Of a DNA stretch of 64,000 nt, positions 47,529 through 58,274 are shown in pieces; the first letter of the stretch is position 1; each line of letters begins with the position of its first letter. The notes beneath the pieces were generated by a model that saw nothing but the letters and a program-made list of their open reading frames with translations, made no database searches and was not told the DNA's origin. This DNA comes from Prorocentrum cordatum (taxonomy: Eukaryota; Sar; Dinophyceae; Prorocentrales; Prorocentraceae), in NCBI GenBank assembly GCA_963575745.1, contig CAUYUJ010018498.1:110155-174154 (forward strand), written 5' to 3'. The translations under genes were made by a program, and so were the position numbers.

Positions 47529-48240
47529 GGGCATTCTGCGTAGTGCTTTTTGCATAGTGTTTTCAGGGGCGCCCCGGGACGGCAACGCTGCTACGCGGGA
47601 GCAGCACGCCCGAAACCCCACGCAGCAGCATGCCGCGTCGCCCGCGTCTCTCGTCACCGTTGGCCGAGGCCGCGGGGAGTTGCGGATTCGGGCGGAACTG
47701 GCGCGAGACGCGGGCGACGAGGGCATTCTGCGTTGTGTTTTTACGTAGTGTTTCCAGGAGCGCCCCGAACCGGCAAGCAACCATGTAGCAAACAACGACG
47801 CCCAAACCCGCGCTGCCCGCGTCTCACGTCACGTTCGCCCAAGGCCACGGGGAGCCGCTGTCTCGAGCGGAATTCGCGCGAGATGCGGGCGACGGGGGCA
47901 TTCTGTGTAGTATTTTTACGCAGTGCGTGCAGGAGCGCCCCGAGTCGGCGCGCCACCGCGCCAACACGCCCAAACCCTTGCGCAGCAGCGTGCCGCGTCG
48001 CCCGCGTCTCTGGACAGTTTCGCCCGATGCCGTGGGGGGCTGCGGATTCGGGCGGAACTGGCGCGAGACGATGCCCACGAGGGCATTCATTCTGCGTAGT
48101 GTTTTTTATGTAGTGTTTTCAGGAGCGCCCCGAGTCGGCGCGCTACTGCACGGAAACAACACGCCCGAATCCCAACGCAGCGCGTCGCCCGCGTCTCGCG
48201 TCACGTTCGCCGCAGGAGGCGGGCAGTTGCGGAGGCGTGG
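47529..48240. repeat. ~185-bp tandem repeat, about four diverged units
   Basis: GAGGGCATTCTG recurs at 47529, 47721, 47896 and 48081. Each unit carries TACGTAGTGTTTTCAGGAGC (the inverse of the flanking CACTACG array), CGCCCGAAACCC, and CGTCACGTTCGCC or similar. The overlapping 100-190-codon ORFs are repeat products. Confidence 0.85.
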
Positions 48241-48779
48241 AGGGGGGGGGGGGAATTTGGACCGATATTTGCTAGAACTGGAGTACAGGAGGAGCAGGAG
48301 GAGGAGGAGGAGGACGAACTTTGGATTGATATGGAGGAGGAGGAGGGGGAAGAGGAGGAACAGTCAAGGACCGATACCAGGTAGCCGCGGATAGGCGTAG
48401 GAGTAGGAGGAGAGGGAGGAGGAGGAGGACGAGGAGGAGGAGGAGGAGGAGGACGAGGAGGAGGAGGAAGACGAGGAGGAGGAGGAGGACGCGAATACAC
48501 TGCGCCAAAACACTACGCCAATACACTACGCAAACGCACGCAGCACATACACGACGCAACTACACGACGCAAATACACTACGCCACTACACTACGCAGAC
48601 GCACTTAGCACATACACGACGCGAACACACGACGCAAATACACTGCGCAACCACACTACACAGATGCGCCACGCGAACACACTACGCGAAACACACTACG
48701 CAAAAACACGACGCAAAAACACTACGTAAAGACACACCGCAAAACATTACGCAAAAACACTACGCAGGTTTTTTGCACC

Positions 48780-49320
48780 CTCAGGAGGAGGAGCAGAAGG
48801 AGGAGAACGAGGAGGAGGAGGAGGAGGAGGAGGAGGAGGAGGAGGAGGAGGAGGAGGAGGAAGAGGAGAAAGGGTGAGGACACGGAGGAGGTGGACACGA
48901 GGGACTTTGTGCCGATATCTGGTAGCGTGCGTTGGAAGGAGGAAGAAGAGGAGGGGGGCCGGGGAGGGGGAGGTAAGAGGAAAAGAGGAGGAGGAGGAGG
49001 TGGAGGAGGTGGAGGAGAGGAGGAGGAGGAGGAGGAGGAGGAGGAGGAGGGGATGAAAGCCCCGTCTGGTAGGCTTCGGCCGTTTCGGCGCAACGGCGGC
49101 GCGGGCGTGGGCGTTCAAGACTGAAGCCCCCGGGCTGCGGGTGTCGTTCGACCTTCTCCGTCATCGCAAGGCCTCCTCCTCCTCTCCTCCCTCCCCCCCT
49201 CCTCCTCCCTCCTCCTTCCCTTTTCCTCCTGCTCCTGCTCATGCTCCTTCTTTTCCTCTACCTCATTCTCCCCCTCTTCCTCCTCCTCCTCCTCCTCCTC
49301 CTCCTCCTCCTCCTCCTCCT
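48780..49320. repeat. GGA tracts and their CCT inverse
   Basis: (GGA)n at 48785-48870 and 48985-49050, then CCT-rich DNA at 49175-49320 on the same strand. The two could fold against each other. Confidence 0.8.
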
Positions 49321-49829
49321 GCACCTCCTCACATGGCCGCTCCTCGCTCTGTATCGATGGCGGTTGCGGAGATTCGTCAAATATTTCCGTCATCGCAGCG
49401 CATCCTTCTGTCAAAGCCCATCGCTAGGACAAAGTACTTTTACAAGGTCACCCTTGCATCTTTAATTTTTCGGCCCACCCGTGCCCAATGTGACGTCCAA
49501 CGACATCCGAATTGAGCGTCCAAGGGCCTTTTCACCCTTATCCAGCTGCCTGCGGCAAGTCTCGCCACCACGCCCGCCCAGCTATCTCGGTGGTCAATGT
49601 ACGAGGGAACACGGCGGTCTTAACATGTGACGTCTTGTATTTTCCTGTCAATCGAAGAGTCGTGACATGTTGCGCGCGTTCTGCAGGGGTGTTCATGGGG
49701 ATTCTGGGAGCAAGGTGTTTGGCGCAGCTCTTGGACGTTTCGAAAACCCCAGGAGGCTCATGAGGCTCAGGACCGTGCCCGGAGGAGTACGCGACGCAAA
49801 AACACTACGCAAAAACACTACGCAGATGC

Positions 49830-50333
49830 GCTACGCACACACGCACACGCACACGCACACGCACACGCACACGCACACGCACACGCACACGCACACGCAC
49901 ACGCACACGCACACGCACACGCACACGCACACGCACACGCACACGCACACGCACACGCACACGCACACGCACACGCACTCGCACGCACTCGCACACGCAC
50001 ACGCACACGCACTCGCACACGCACACGCACACGCACACGCACACGCACACGCACACGCACACGCACACGCACACGCACACGCACACGCACACGCACACGC
50101 ACACGCACACGCACACGCACACGCACACGCACACGCACACGCACACGCACACGCACACACGCACACGCACACGCACACGCACAAGCACACGCACACGCAC
50201 ACGCACACGCACACGCACACGCACACGCACACGCACACGCACACGCACACGCACACGCACACGCACACGCACACGCACACGCACACGCACACGCACACGC
50301 ACACGCACACGCACACGCACACGCACACGCACA

Positions 50334-50365
<32 letters not shown>

Positions 50366-50434
50366 CACACGCACACACGCACACACGCACACACGCACAC
50401 ACGCACACACGCACACACGCACACACACACACTA
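49830..50434. repeat. (CACACG)n hexanucleotide array, about 600 bp
   Basis: Almost perfect ACGCAC repetition, with CTCGCAC variants near 49978-50015 and ACGC/ACACACGC changes from 50336. His-Thr/His-Ala and Cys-Val ORFs across it are artefacts. It does not match the TTTAGGG telomere repeat. Confidence 0.95.
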
Positions 50435-50618
50435 CACGAAAACACTGCGCAATCAAATACTACGCAAACACACTACGCGAAAAAACACTACGCAAAAACA
50501 CTACGCAAAAACACCACGCAAAAACACTACGCAAAAACACCACGCAGATCTATTTCACCCTTAGGCATACCTCTCCTCAGAGGGGTGTGGAAGGCGACGC
50601 TGGAGCCCGACGTCATCT

Positions 50619-53336
50619 GAGCTACCATTCGGGCTGCGGCGCGTGCGCACGGTGGGCCGCAAACGGGCCGAAGATGGCCCCCAGAGGCTCTGGAGAGGCC
50701 CCCCGGGAGGCCTCGAAGTGCGTGTGAAGGGAGTCTGGACGACGGGCTTCCCGCAGCCCCCAATGGACGAATCATCTTCCGAGGATCACTCCGAGATGCC
50801 CCAGAGTGTCCAAAGAGACTCTGGCACTTGCCAAGGAGCTCCAAGCAGAGCGCCTCCAGCCACGACACCCTTTCGCCGAATCTGAAACCTCAGGAAGCCC
50901 AAAGAAAGCCCCAGACCCCAAAGAAAGCCCCAGAGCCTCTCAAGAGACTCCGATAGTTTCGACGGAGCTCTCAAGAGAGCCTCCCGCCCCCCCACCTTTC
51001 GCCGTTTGTGGCTCTTCGGTGCGTAGCTTTCAACCAAGCCCCTGACCAAAAACACGTTCCGACAAAGCTCCTCTTCATTCTCCTCTCTTTCCTTCTCCTC
51101 TCTTGACCCCTCTCCCAGGACCGGTTTTATATCCCGAGTTGTATTTTTGACGGTCTTGGGGCCCAGCGAGGCAGAAAATCATCAAAAACCCTCGGCCGTG
51201 TTTCTTTCGCAACGAGAGGATGTCAGTGAACGTCGATGCATCGGCGCCTCGGCGCCACCCAAAGGCCGGTTCCGCTCGACAATGTTTGACCCTATACCCG
51301 AACGCCCTGGGGGGTGGGCGAGTCCTGGTCGTGGGGTTGGTCTACAACAAATTATACCTAGGGCATGTTTTTTTTGCATACTGGACTTGGCCCTGGGCGG
51401 TGGAGTCTGACTCGGGCGGGGAGGGTCTATACAAGCAAATATTGAGGACCGCTGCTCTCCTGCACCAGTCCTGCCCGCGCACCCGGCGACCTGAGGTCCC
51501 CGTCGGGGCAGCGGCCTTGGCGAGGAACTTGGCCGTCCGCAGCCAGGTCGTGCAGGCTCGTGCGCCCTGCGGCCAGGGGAGGGAGGAGGGAGGAGGAGGA
51601 GGAGGAGGGAGGAGGAGGAGGAGATGGAGGAGGAGGAGGAGGAGGAGGAGGAGGAGGAGCTTCGAACTTCCTGTCGCGTATTGTTTGCTGTGCACCAAAC
51701 TCAGGGCCAGACGAGCCCTCCTCGGCAGGCCGCTGCACTCCCACTGGGCGGAAGGCCTTCTGCCTGCTGTGCGCGCCCAACTGTGGCGCTAGACGGCGGA
51801 CGCGGGCCACTCGCGCGCGTCGGCCGCGCGCGCATGCGAATTCGTTCCAAAAGCTTCATCACCGACGCGAGGACATTGTCATCGTTATCGGCGGGCGTGA
51901 GCAACTTCGGCGCCGTCATTGGCCTTGCCGTCGTCATCGTCACCATCGTCACCATCATCGCTGCTTTCATCATTGTGTCTAGCGCTGTCGGCGTCGCCGT
52001 GATACCGCGCCCGCCCAAGTCATCGACTCGTAGTGAAGTGCCCGCTGGGAAGTGCCCAGCGGTCAGCTTCACCGCGGCCGCGTCGGTTGCGCCGCACCAG
52101 ATGGCGGCTGCGCGCGAGAGCATGCGCGGGCTGGCCCGGTCGCAGAGATGCACCAGCCAATGCCAAGCGCTCATCGAAATCGCCGTCGCATGGGTTTTGC
52201 AAACCAAGTTGCGGGTGGATGGGTGGGATGATTGCGAGCATTGGTGACTTGCACCGCCTAGATTGCTCCGCGGAGACTGCAAGAAATCATTGTTTGAGTC
52301 CACGCCGGCTAACATTTGCTCGAACAGAGTCGGAGCCCAGGGTGGAGAAAATGGGGCCAGTGGCAGCGCGAGAGCCTTCTGCCCGTTATGGGAGCGCCCA
52401 TGGCCAAGCCAGCCGGGAGCGTCCCGGGGGCCCGGGGGCGGTTCTGAAAAACGTGCTGCCGTTTTCCCGCGGATCCAACCTGCCGGCCAGTGCCCGCGGC
52501 CACCTCGCCGCGGTATCGTATGAATGAGGCGGGAAGTGGAGGAGGAGGTGTGGGGGCCTTGCGGTGCCAGTTGAGCCGGCGCCTGCGCGTGGTGCCGGGT
52601 GTCGCGCGTGGAAGGGGCCAAGGCTCAGGGCAGACCCGTGAGGGCCAGCGGGTCCGCCATGGCCGCGGATGGCATTCGGCGCAAGGCGGAGGAGGAGGAG
52701 AAGGAGGAGGAGGAGGAGAAGGAGGATAAGCAAACAGGAGGTTCGACTCCGAGACGTCGCTGGACGTCCCGGGAGGAGCCCAGAGGTACCCTGAGTCGCC
52801 GAGAGGCACCAGGCGGCCTGCAGAGTCTCTTGGAGGACCAGGAATTATTGACTCTTCGCGTCTCCCCACTAGTCAGACATGATGCCCAGGCGAGTTGCCT
52901 TGATCAGGGAAGTGTAGGAGCAAGCAGTGGACCAACGAGAGGGGTAGCAGCCGTAAAACCTAAGCTCGGGATCAGCTTGATCAGGCCGGGGAGTCGACCA
53001 TAATTAGATGCCCTCGCGGATCTTTCGATCTGGGCGCCTCTTGGTAGCCTACTCGGGCCCTCTTGGGGAGCCATCCCAGAGGCCATCGATCAGATCAGAG
53101 GGCGGGCTCAACTACGCCCTCCCCTTTCCGAGCAAACATCGGCTCTTGGGGGCGCGCGGCGCTCTCGGGGCCGTCTGGTAGCCCTCCCGCGCCCCTCGCC
53201 TCCGTAGCACTTCTGGCCCGAGCTCTGAGGCGGATCAGGATGCCGAGCGCCAGGTCGCGCGGCGAGCTTGGCCGCCGACCCTGCCGACCGATGGCCAGCG
53301 CGTCGTGAGCACAGCGCTGCGGGCGGCCCCCACCCC
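50619..53336. other. Spacer upstream of the ABC1 gene; holds a stray satellite piece
   Basis: 51580-51660 is GGA-rich. 51840-52270 matches the ends of the satellite units at 27600-28020 and 29040-29460 (CCGCGCCCGCCCAAGTC, GTGCCCGCTGGGA, TTTTGCAAACCAAGTTGCGG). No other gene is recognised. The ABC1 frame is open from 53268, but without an ATG before 53337. Confidence 0.5.
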
Positions 53337-56300
53337 ATGGCCAGGGGGCGCCGCCTCGCCACCGCCGCCGCGCTCGCCGCTCTCGCCGCCCAGTGGCCGC
53401 AGCGGCGGCCTGGGCCCTGCCAGGCAGTGCCAGCTGCGGCCGCGCAGCGCTCTGCGGCCTCGCGGCCCCTCGCCGCTTTGGCGCTCGCGGGCGGCTCATC
53501 GAGGGAGGGAGCGCGATGGCCGTGGCCGAGATGTCGCTGGCCGTTGCCGACTCGAGAGGATGATCCACGCAGGGAGGGTGGCCCAGATGGACGACGACCA
53601 AGATCGGCACCGCTGTTTCCGCGTTCAGTCTTGGCCATGGCCCTCGCTTTCCTTCCCTCCAGCTCAGGAGCCTGGCGCCAAGAGGGTGCGCGAGCCCGAG
53701 GGCTAGTCAGAGACCAACGGCAGGCTCCGAGAGCTGCAAGCGCGGGGAGAGCAGATACCACTGCCAAAACCGCTGGCTCCGGAGGGTGGGTCGATGCAGC
53801 TAACGCCCTGAGCAGCATGTTCGACCTGCTGCCCGCGGGCCTGCTGGGCGACGCTGCGGCCCCCGGGCGGGGTGCCGAGGGGCCGCTGCTCAGCCCCGCG
53901 GACGAAGCGGAGTTCGAGGCGCTGCTGCGCGGGGGCTTCTCCAGGGACCGCCTGACGGAGTTCTTCTCCAGACGCCCTTTCGACGTCGCGAGGCGGCTGG
54001 GCGAAGTGCTGCGCGTCCTCCTCCGCATACGGGGCGTGTGGGTCTCCGACGTGCCCCAGGATGCCAAGGGCGAGGAGCTCCGCCGCAGCTTGCAGCAGCT
54101 GGGCCCGATCTTCGTGAAGCTCGGGCAGACTCTGGCACAACGCCCCGACCTCGTGAGCGAAGAGGTGACCCTGGAGCTGAGGGGTCTTCAGGTGAATGCC
54201 ACGGCCTTTCCCGACAGCGTCGCGCACGGTATCATCCTGGAGGACTTGGGTCATCGCGGTCCGCTGGCACCTGGAGTTTGTCCCGCAGGGTGCGACCCTG
54301 CGCTTCCACCGCTCTTCGCGGACATCTCGGACGGGCCAGTGGCGGCAGCGAGCCTCGGGCAGGTGTACCGAGCGATGACCCACGACGGACGAGAGCTGGC
54401 CGTGAAGGTGCAACGACCCCGGCTGGCACGTTCCGTGGCGTTGGATTGGGCCACCCTCTTCCTCCTCACCAAGGTCTACAGAACCGTGAGGGCGGCGTAC
54501 AACGACTTCACGGTGCTGGCGGACCAGGTCGCCAGCGGGGTCTTCCTGGAGCTGGACTACCACAACGAGGCCCGCAACATCGAGGAGTTCATCGACCTCC
54601 ACCGCTGGCTGGGCTTCGTGACCGCCCCTCGGTGGGTCCGCGAGTACACCGGGCCGAAGGGCACCGCGCGCGTCCTCAGCACCGAGTGGATCGACGGCAG
54701 GCGCTTCGACGAGCTGCCCCGGCGGCTGCGGCGGGCCGCCGTGCGGCGACTCTCGGAGGCCGTCCTGGTCCAGCTCCTCATCACGGGCCTGGTGCACTCC
54801 GACCCCCACGAGGGCAACCTGCTGTACACCGCCGACGGGCGCATTCGAGGGAGAACCAACAGCATGAGCTCGCATATTCGAGGATTTGCGCGGATTTCTC
54901 GGCTCGGCGCCGGACCCCCCTGGCGGGGCCCCTGGCGCCGCCGCCCTGGCGCGCTCCGCGCGCCAGGGAGTGGGTCCAGCGCCGATCCAAGAAATCCGCG
55001 CAGGCCTCCGAAAGTTTGTGTCTGTGCTGCTGTTTCTTCCTCCACGCATCGCCTTCCTCGACTTCGGGCTCGTGGACCGCGTCTCGCAGACGGTCATGCA
55101 GGGGTTCGCCGAGGGGATGAAGAACGTCGTCGCGCGCAACTGGACGGCGGTCGCCCTTTCTCTGCAGGAGATCGGCTGGACGACCAGCCCTATCCAGAGG
55201 AACACCAGGCCTGGGCAGCCCGGCCCCGAGTATGTCGACTGTGACTTCTCCGAGTTCGCCGAGGCGCTGGGGAGGGAGTTCGAGAAGGACAAGCTGGCGT
55301 CCCAGCGGCTTGGGGCCACGGTCGCTGCCTTTCAGAGGCTGGCGGACAGATACCTGCTACTCACACCGTCGTACGTCATCCTGATAACCCGCACCTTTGT
55401 GACGCTCGAGGGCGTTGTGGCGCGCGTCGACCCGGACTTCAACATGTTCACCACGGCGCTGCCCGTGACGCTCCGGCGTTTCTTCTCCCCGGCGACGCCC
55501 TCGGCGAGGCGGTCGCTGCGCGAGGCCGTGCTCACCCCCGAGGGCGAAGTGCGGTGGCAGAAGCTGGAGGCCGTGCTGAACGCCACGGGGGTGGTGTGGC
55601 AGACGCCCACGGGCCTGGGAGCCGGAGGCGCCGGCGACGAGGCGGACGCCGACCTCCAGGGCACCGTCGCCGAGGCCTTCCGCCCGCTGGAGGGGCTGCT
55701 CGGCTCCGCCGACGGCCGGGCGCTGCGCCGCCTCGCGTACGACCTCGACGCCCGGAAGGCCCTGCGCTTCCTCGCCTCCCGCGGCGGCCGCCCCTGGAGG
55801 CGGCGCGCGGCCGCGTACGTGGCGGACGCTGCGGCCGCCGCGTGGGGCCAGGGGCTGGGCGCCCTCCGCCGCCTTTGGCCGGACGCGGGCGCCTCCGGGC
55901 GGCCGCGAGGAGAGCCGAGGCCTCCCAGATGGGGTCGTCGAGCAGACGGGGCCGAAGGATGCCGCCGCACCGCCGACGGATGGGCGATGCGGGTCGGCGT
56001 GGAGCCCGACTCTCAGCACGCCGACGCCGCCGATGCATTTCCGACGTGCCGCCGAGGTATCGCTGATGCATCGGCGATGCATCGGCGATGCTGCGCCCTC
56101 CTCCGACCCCATCTGCTCTGAGCCCATCTGGAAGGCCTCCAGGAGGGCACGCGGGCCTGCGGAAGGAGGGCTTCTTCGACGAACGGTGGAGGCGCCGGCG
56201 CCGGCGGTCTGTTGGCCTGGTGGCCCTCCCAGACATCCGAAGGTATGGCTTTTTCAGCGCGCGGCCCTGGAGGTCCCCCGATAACGGACCCCACTGAGAT

Positions 56301-56873
56301 GACCGCGGCGGTTGCTAAGGGGATGGGGGGGGGGTAAGCAGTGGATGCTGCTACGGTGGGTGAAATCTGGCCCAACCTAGCGTAGGAGTGGGTCACAGGT
56401 GCTCCACGCGGTTCAGAGGGGGGTCAGACGACTCCGCTAATATTGAACCCCCCCTAGACCACGTATGGCACCTGCCAGCCAATTATCAGCCAGGCTAGGC
56501 CAGGACAAAAAAGCCGCCTCGGCATCCCCGCTTCGAAGCCCCCCGTCCGCCCAGCAAGCCCAGCGGGCATCCCAGCACGGGCTGCAGTCGAGGCAACACG
56601 CCCGGGGCCACACAAGCAGAAAGTCCTGCCGTCGGAGGTCTGGCCCTCAGCCAGCTGCGGCGCCAGGGCCCCGCCCTGGCGTGCCTGGCGCTCCTGCTTG
56701 CCGCCCTGCTGGCCCTGCGCGTCGCCGGGGGCGCCGCGCTGCTGCTGGCCGCGCGGGCGGCGCGCTCGCTGCGAGGCGCCGCGGCCGTCGCGGCGCTGCC
56801 GGTGGGCCTCGCGGTGCGGGCGTCGTGGGGCGGCCGCGGGCGTGGCGAGGCCCGGCGGGCGGCGGGCGGCTGA
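53337..56873 (+). CDS. ABC1/UbiB/ADCK-family atypical protein kinase, three exons
   Basis: ABC1 kinases act in mitochondria or plastids in quinone/lipid metabolism. Exons proposed: 53337-54840, 55046-55909, 56638-56873 (about 867 residues). Motifs: the family-specific KxGQ in GPIFVKLGQTLAQRPDL (Lys261), the Ala-rich loop AAASLGQVY, AVKVQRP (Lys357), LELDYHNEARNIEEF, HSDPHEGNLL (Asp489, Asn494), and LDFGLV (Asp507) in exon 2. All catalytic residues are present. The first ATG in the open frame is 53337; the basic, Ala-rich N-terminus (MARGRRLATAAALAALAAQ) could be a targeting sequence. Exon 3 adds two hydrophobic segments (LACLALLLAALLALRVAGGA and AVAALPVGLAV), like the C-terminal membrane helices of UbiB; this exon is inferred from frame and a GA-AG join. 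If it is not used, the frame ends at 56121. Which ABC1 subfamily, and which organelle, cannot be told. Confidence 0.92.
54841..55045 (+). mobile_element. Intron 1 of the ABC1 gene: introner family 1, copy e (205 nt)
   Basis: It splits ADGR from IAFLDFG. Core 54877-55013, with inverted ends TTCGAGGATTTGCGCGG and CCGCGCAGGCCTCCGAAA. The exon frame is restored only if the cut falls within the repeated CGCAT at the two edges (54840-54844 and 55045-55049). The best-fitting cut gives GC...AC ends; no cut gives GT-AG. In other copies the same region ends TGTGCAG; here it reads TGTGCTG. Confidence 0.85.
55910..56637 (+). other. Putative intron 2 of the ABC1 gene
   Basis: CCGCGAG|GAGAGC to GTCGGAG|GTCTGG keeps the frame into the hydrophobic exon 3. 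It contains clustered GATGCATCGGCGATGCATC repeats (56028-56092) and a G-run near 56320. Donor type GA is unusual but known in dinoflagellates. Confidence 0.45.
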
Positions 56874-57824
56874 GGCGCCCCGCCCTCGGAGGAGGACGAG
56901 GGTAAACCGACGCCGCCGCTCTTGTCTCGTCTCTTCGCCTCGCTGGGCCTCCCTTGGAGAGGCCCTCGCTGCCACGGCCGGGTTCGCCTCGTGAATTTTC
57001 GGTCGGGGCGCAGCCTGGGAGGGGTCGGGGGATATTTGTTTGAGTTCCAAGAGCTTTTTTTGTTGAAATGCAATATGTTTTTAGGGGGAATTAGCGAAAA
57101 TGTTTTTTTTTGAGTTGAGATAATTTAATGTTTGAGTTCAAAAGCGGTATCGGCATCCTTTGGTCTCGCCATTGCCGCCCTTGGCCCCTGGCGCGCCGCT
57201 TGCCGCTGCCAGCTGGCCTCCTGGGCCCTGGGCGTCGTGGGGCGGCCACGCGGGCGTGGGGAAGCTGGACGGGCGGTGGGCGGCTGAGCCGCTTGTTGCC
57301 CGTTGCCAGCCGGCCCGCTGGTCGAAGAAGAGTATCTAATAGATAGTAGTATTGCGAGAATAATGGTAGTAACAAGACTAAGAGGAAGACTAAGGAGAAC
57401 ATGAAACAGATGAAGAATCATGGCGAGCAGCATCGTAACAATATTCATGATCATCATTGCGTAAACATCAACTTTCGGAGGTCCGCGCGGATTTCTTGGT
57501 GGGCCCCCCTGGTGGCGCCTCTGGCGCCGCCCCTGGCGAGCGGAGGGTCCAGCGCCGATCCAAAAAATTTGCGCGGACCTCCGATCATTAATTTGTTGTG
57601 CAGTTGTTTTTTCTCTCTGCTGAAAGGCGGGTCGGTGGGCACTGGAATCCAGGGGCCTCGGAGGCCCCGTTCGGGGGGCGCTCCTAACCCCGTGCCCGTG
57701 ATAAACATGTACCCCCCCTTAACGACCCTGACTTAATCGGATGTGATTGTGGAGAGGAGGCCGAACTTGATAATCCCCCGGGGAAGTTGCGAATCGAAGT
57801 TGCAAAGAGTGGATCAACAAGCTC
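56874..57824. other. Spacer with a degenerate copy of ABC1 exon 3 end and introner copy f
   Basis: 57220-57290 (CGTCGTGGGGCGGCCACGCG with GGGCGGTGGGCGGCTGAG) repeats the last bases of ABC1 exon 3 (56820-56873), including its TGA. 57000-57135 is T-rich with two TTTGAGTT-containing half-repeats. Confidence 0.55.
57461..57603 (+). mobile_element. Introner family 1, copy f, with GT-AG ends
   Basis: Core 57474-57584 (TTCGGAGGTCCGCGCGGATT to GCGCGGACCTCCGA). It is preceded by GC|GTAAACATC and followed by TTTGTTGTGCAG|TT, so it has the signals of a complete canonical intron of 143 nt. Flanking exons are not identified. Confidence 0.7.
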
Positions 57825-58215
57825 ATGGAGGCCAGCGGCAACGACTTGGCCAAGGCCAAGGCCAAGGCCAAGGCCAAGGCCAAGGCCAAGGCCAAGGCCA
57901 AGGCCAAGACCAAGACCAAGTCCGAGCCCTTTAAGGACCCCATTGCGGTCGAGCCGAAGCACGCCACCTTCGAGGAGGCAAGCGCTGCCCACACCTGCAC
58001 CACATGTCTCCCGTGCAAGGACGGCTCCCAAGGAAGCCGAGCCTGCATTGGCGATTGGTTTGAGGCCGTGCGCAAAAGAGGGTTATTGGCCAGAAGCGCC
58101 AATGACCTCTTTTTGCGCAGGCAAGCTGTATCCACGAGCTTCGGGATCTCTCGAATCAGTCTTGTGCCAAGATCTACAAGGTCAGTCCACACGAGCGCCA
58201 AGGATCAGCATCCTG

Positions 58216-58274
<59 letters not shown>

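Larger units (their letters stand above)
47232..50575. mobile_element. 3.3-kb insertion in the PPR gene, flanked by a 10-bp duplication
   Basis: CTCAGAGGGG occurs at 47222-47231 and 50576-50585; removing the stretch and one copy restores an in-frame PPR motif. Subterminal TAAGGGTGAA (47285-47294) is inverted as TTCACCCTTA (50554-50563). The interior consists of CACTACGCAAAAA arrays, ~185-bp tandem repeats, GGA tracts and a CACACG array. No transposase or reverse transcriptase is seen. Confidence 0.6.
46886..50618 (+). pseudogene. Pentatricopeptide-repeat (PPR) gene fragment, broken by a stop and a 3.3-kb insertion
   Basis: PPR proteins bind organellar RNA. Conceptual translation shows two and a half motifs: TTTACGKGQQWHCALSLLSE and onward, then CSAGVSACERGKRLQRALSL with LREMREANLEPDA, then SAWISACEKGEQ. 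There a TGA (47201-47203) stands where the family has TGG (GEQW). After the stop the frame continues QRVLALLRG to 47231. It resumes at 50576 as LRGVWKATLEPDVI, so the motif spans the insertion. A further TGA follows at 50615-50617. SACEKG with REM.EA.LEPD is the usual dinoflagellate PPR repeat. Two stops plus an insertion argue for a dead gene; a very long intron is the alternative. Confidence 0.72.

Noticed and set aside
47431-48394. ORFs of 105-187 codons over the 185-bp repeats
   Set aside because: They repeat the same words in shifting frames and lie inside the PPR insertion.
49830-50434. Telomeric or centromeric repeat
   Set aside because: CACACG does not match the TTTAGGG telomere type and lies internally within an insertion.
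49667-50620. 317-codon ORF of His-Thr and His-Ala repeats, and its Cys-Val minus-strand counterparts
   Set aside because: A perfect 6-bp repeat keeps all frames open; not evidence for a protein.
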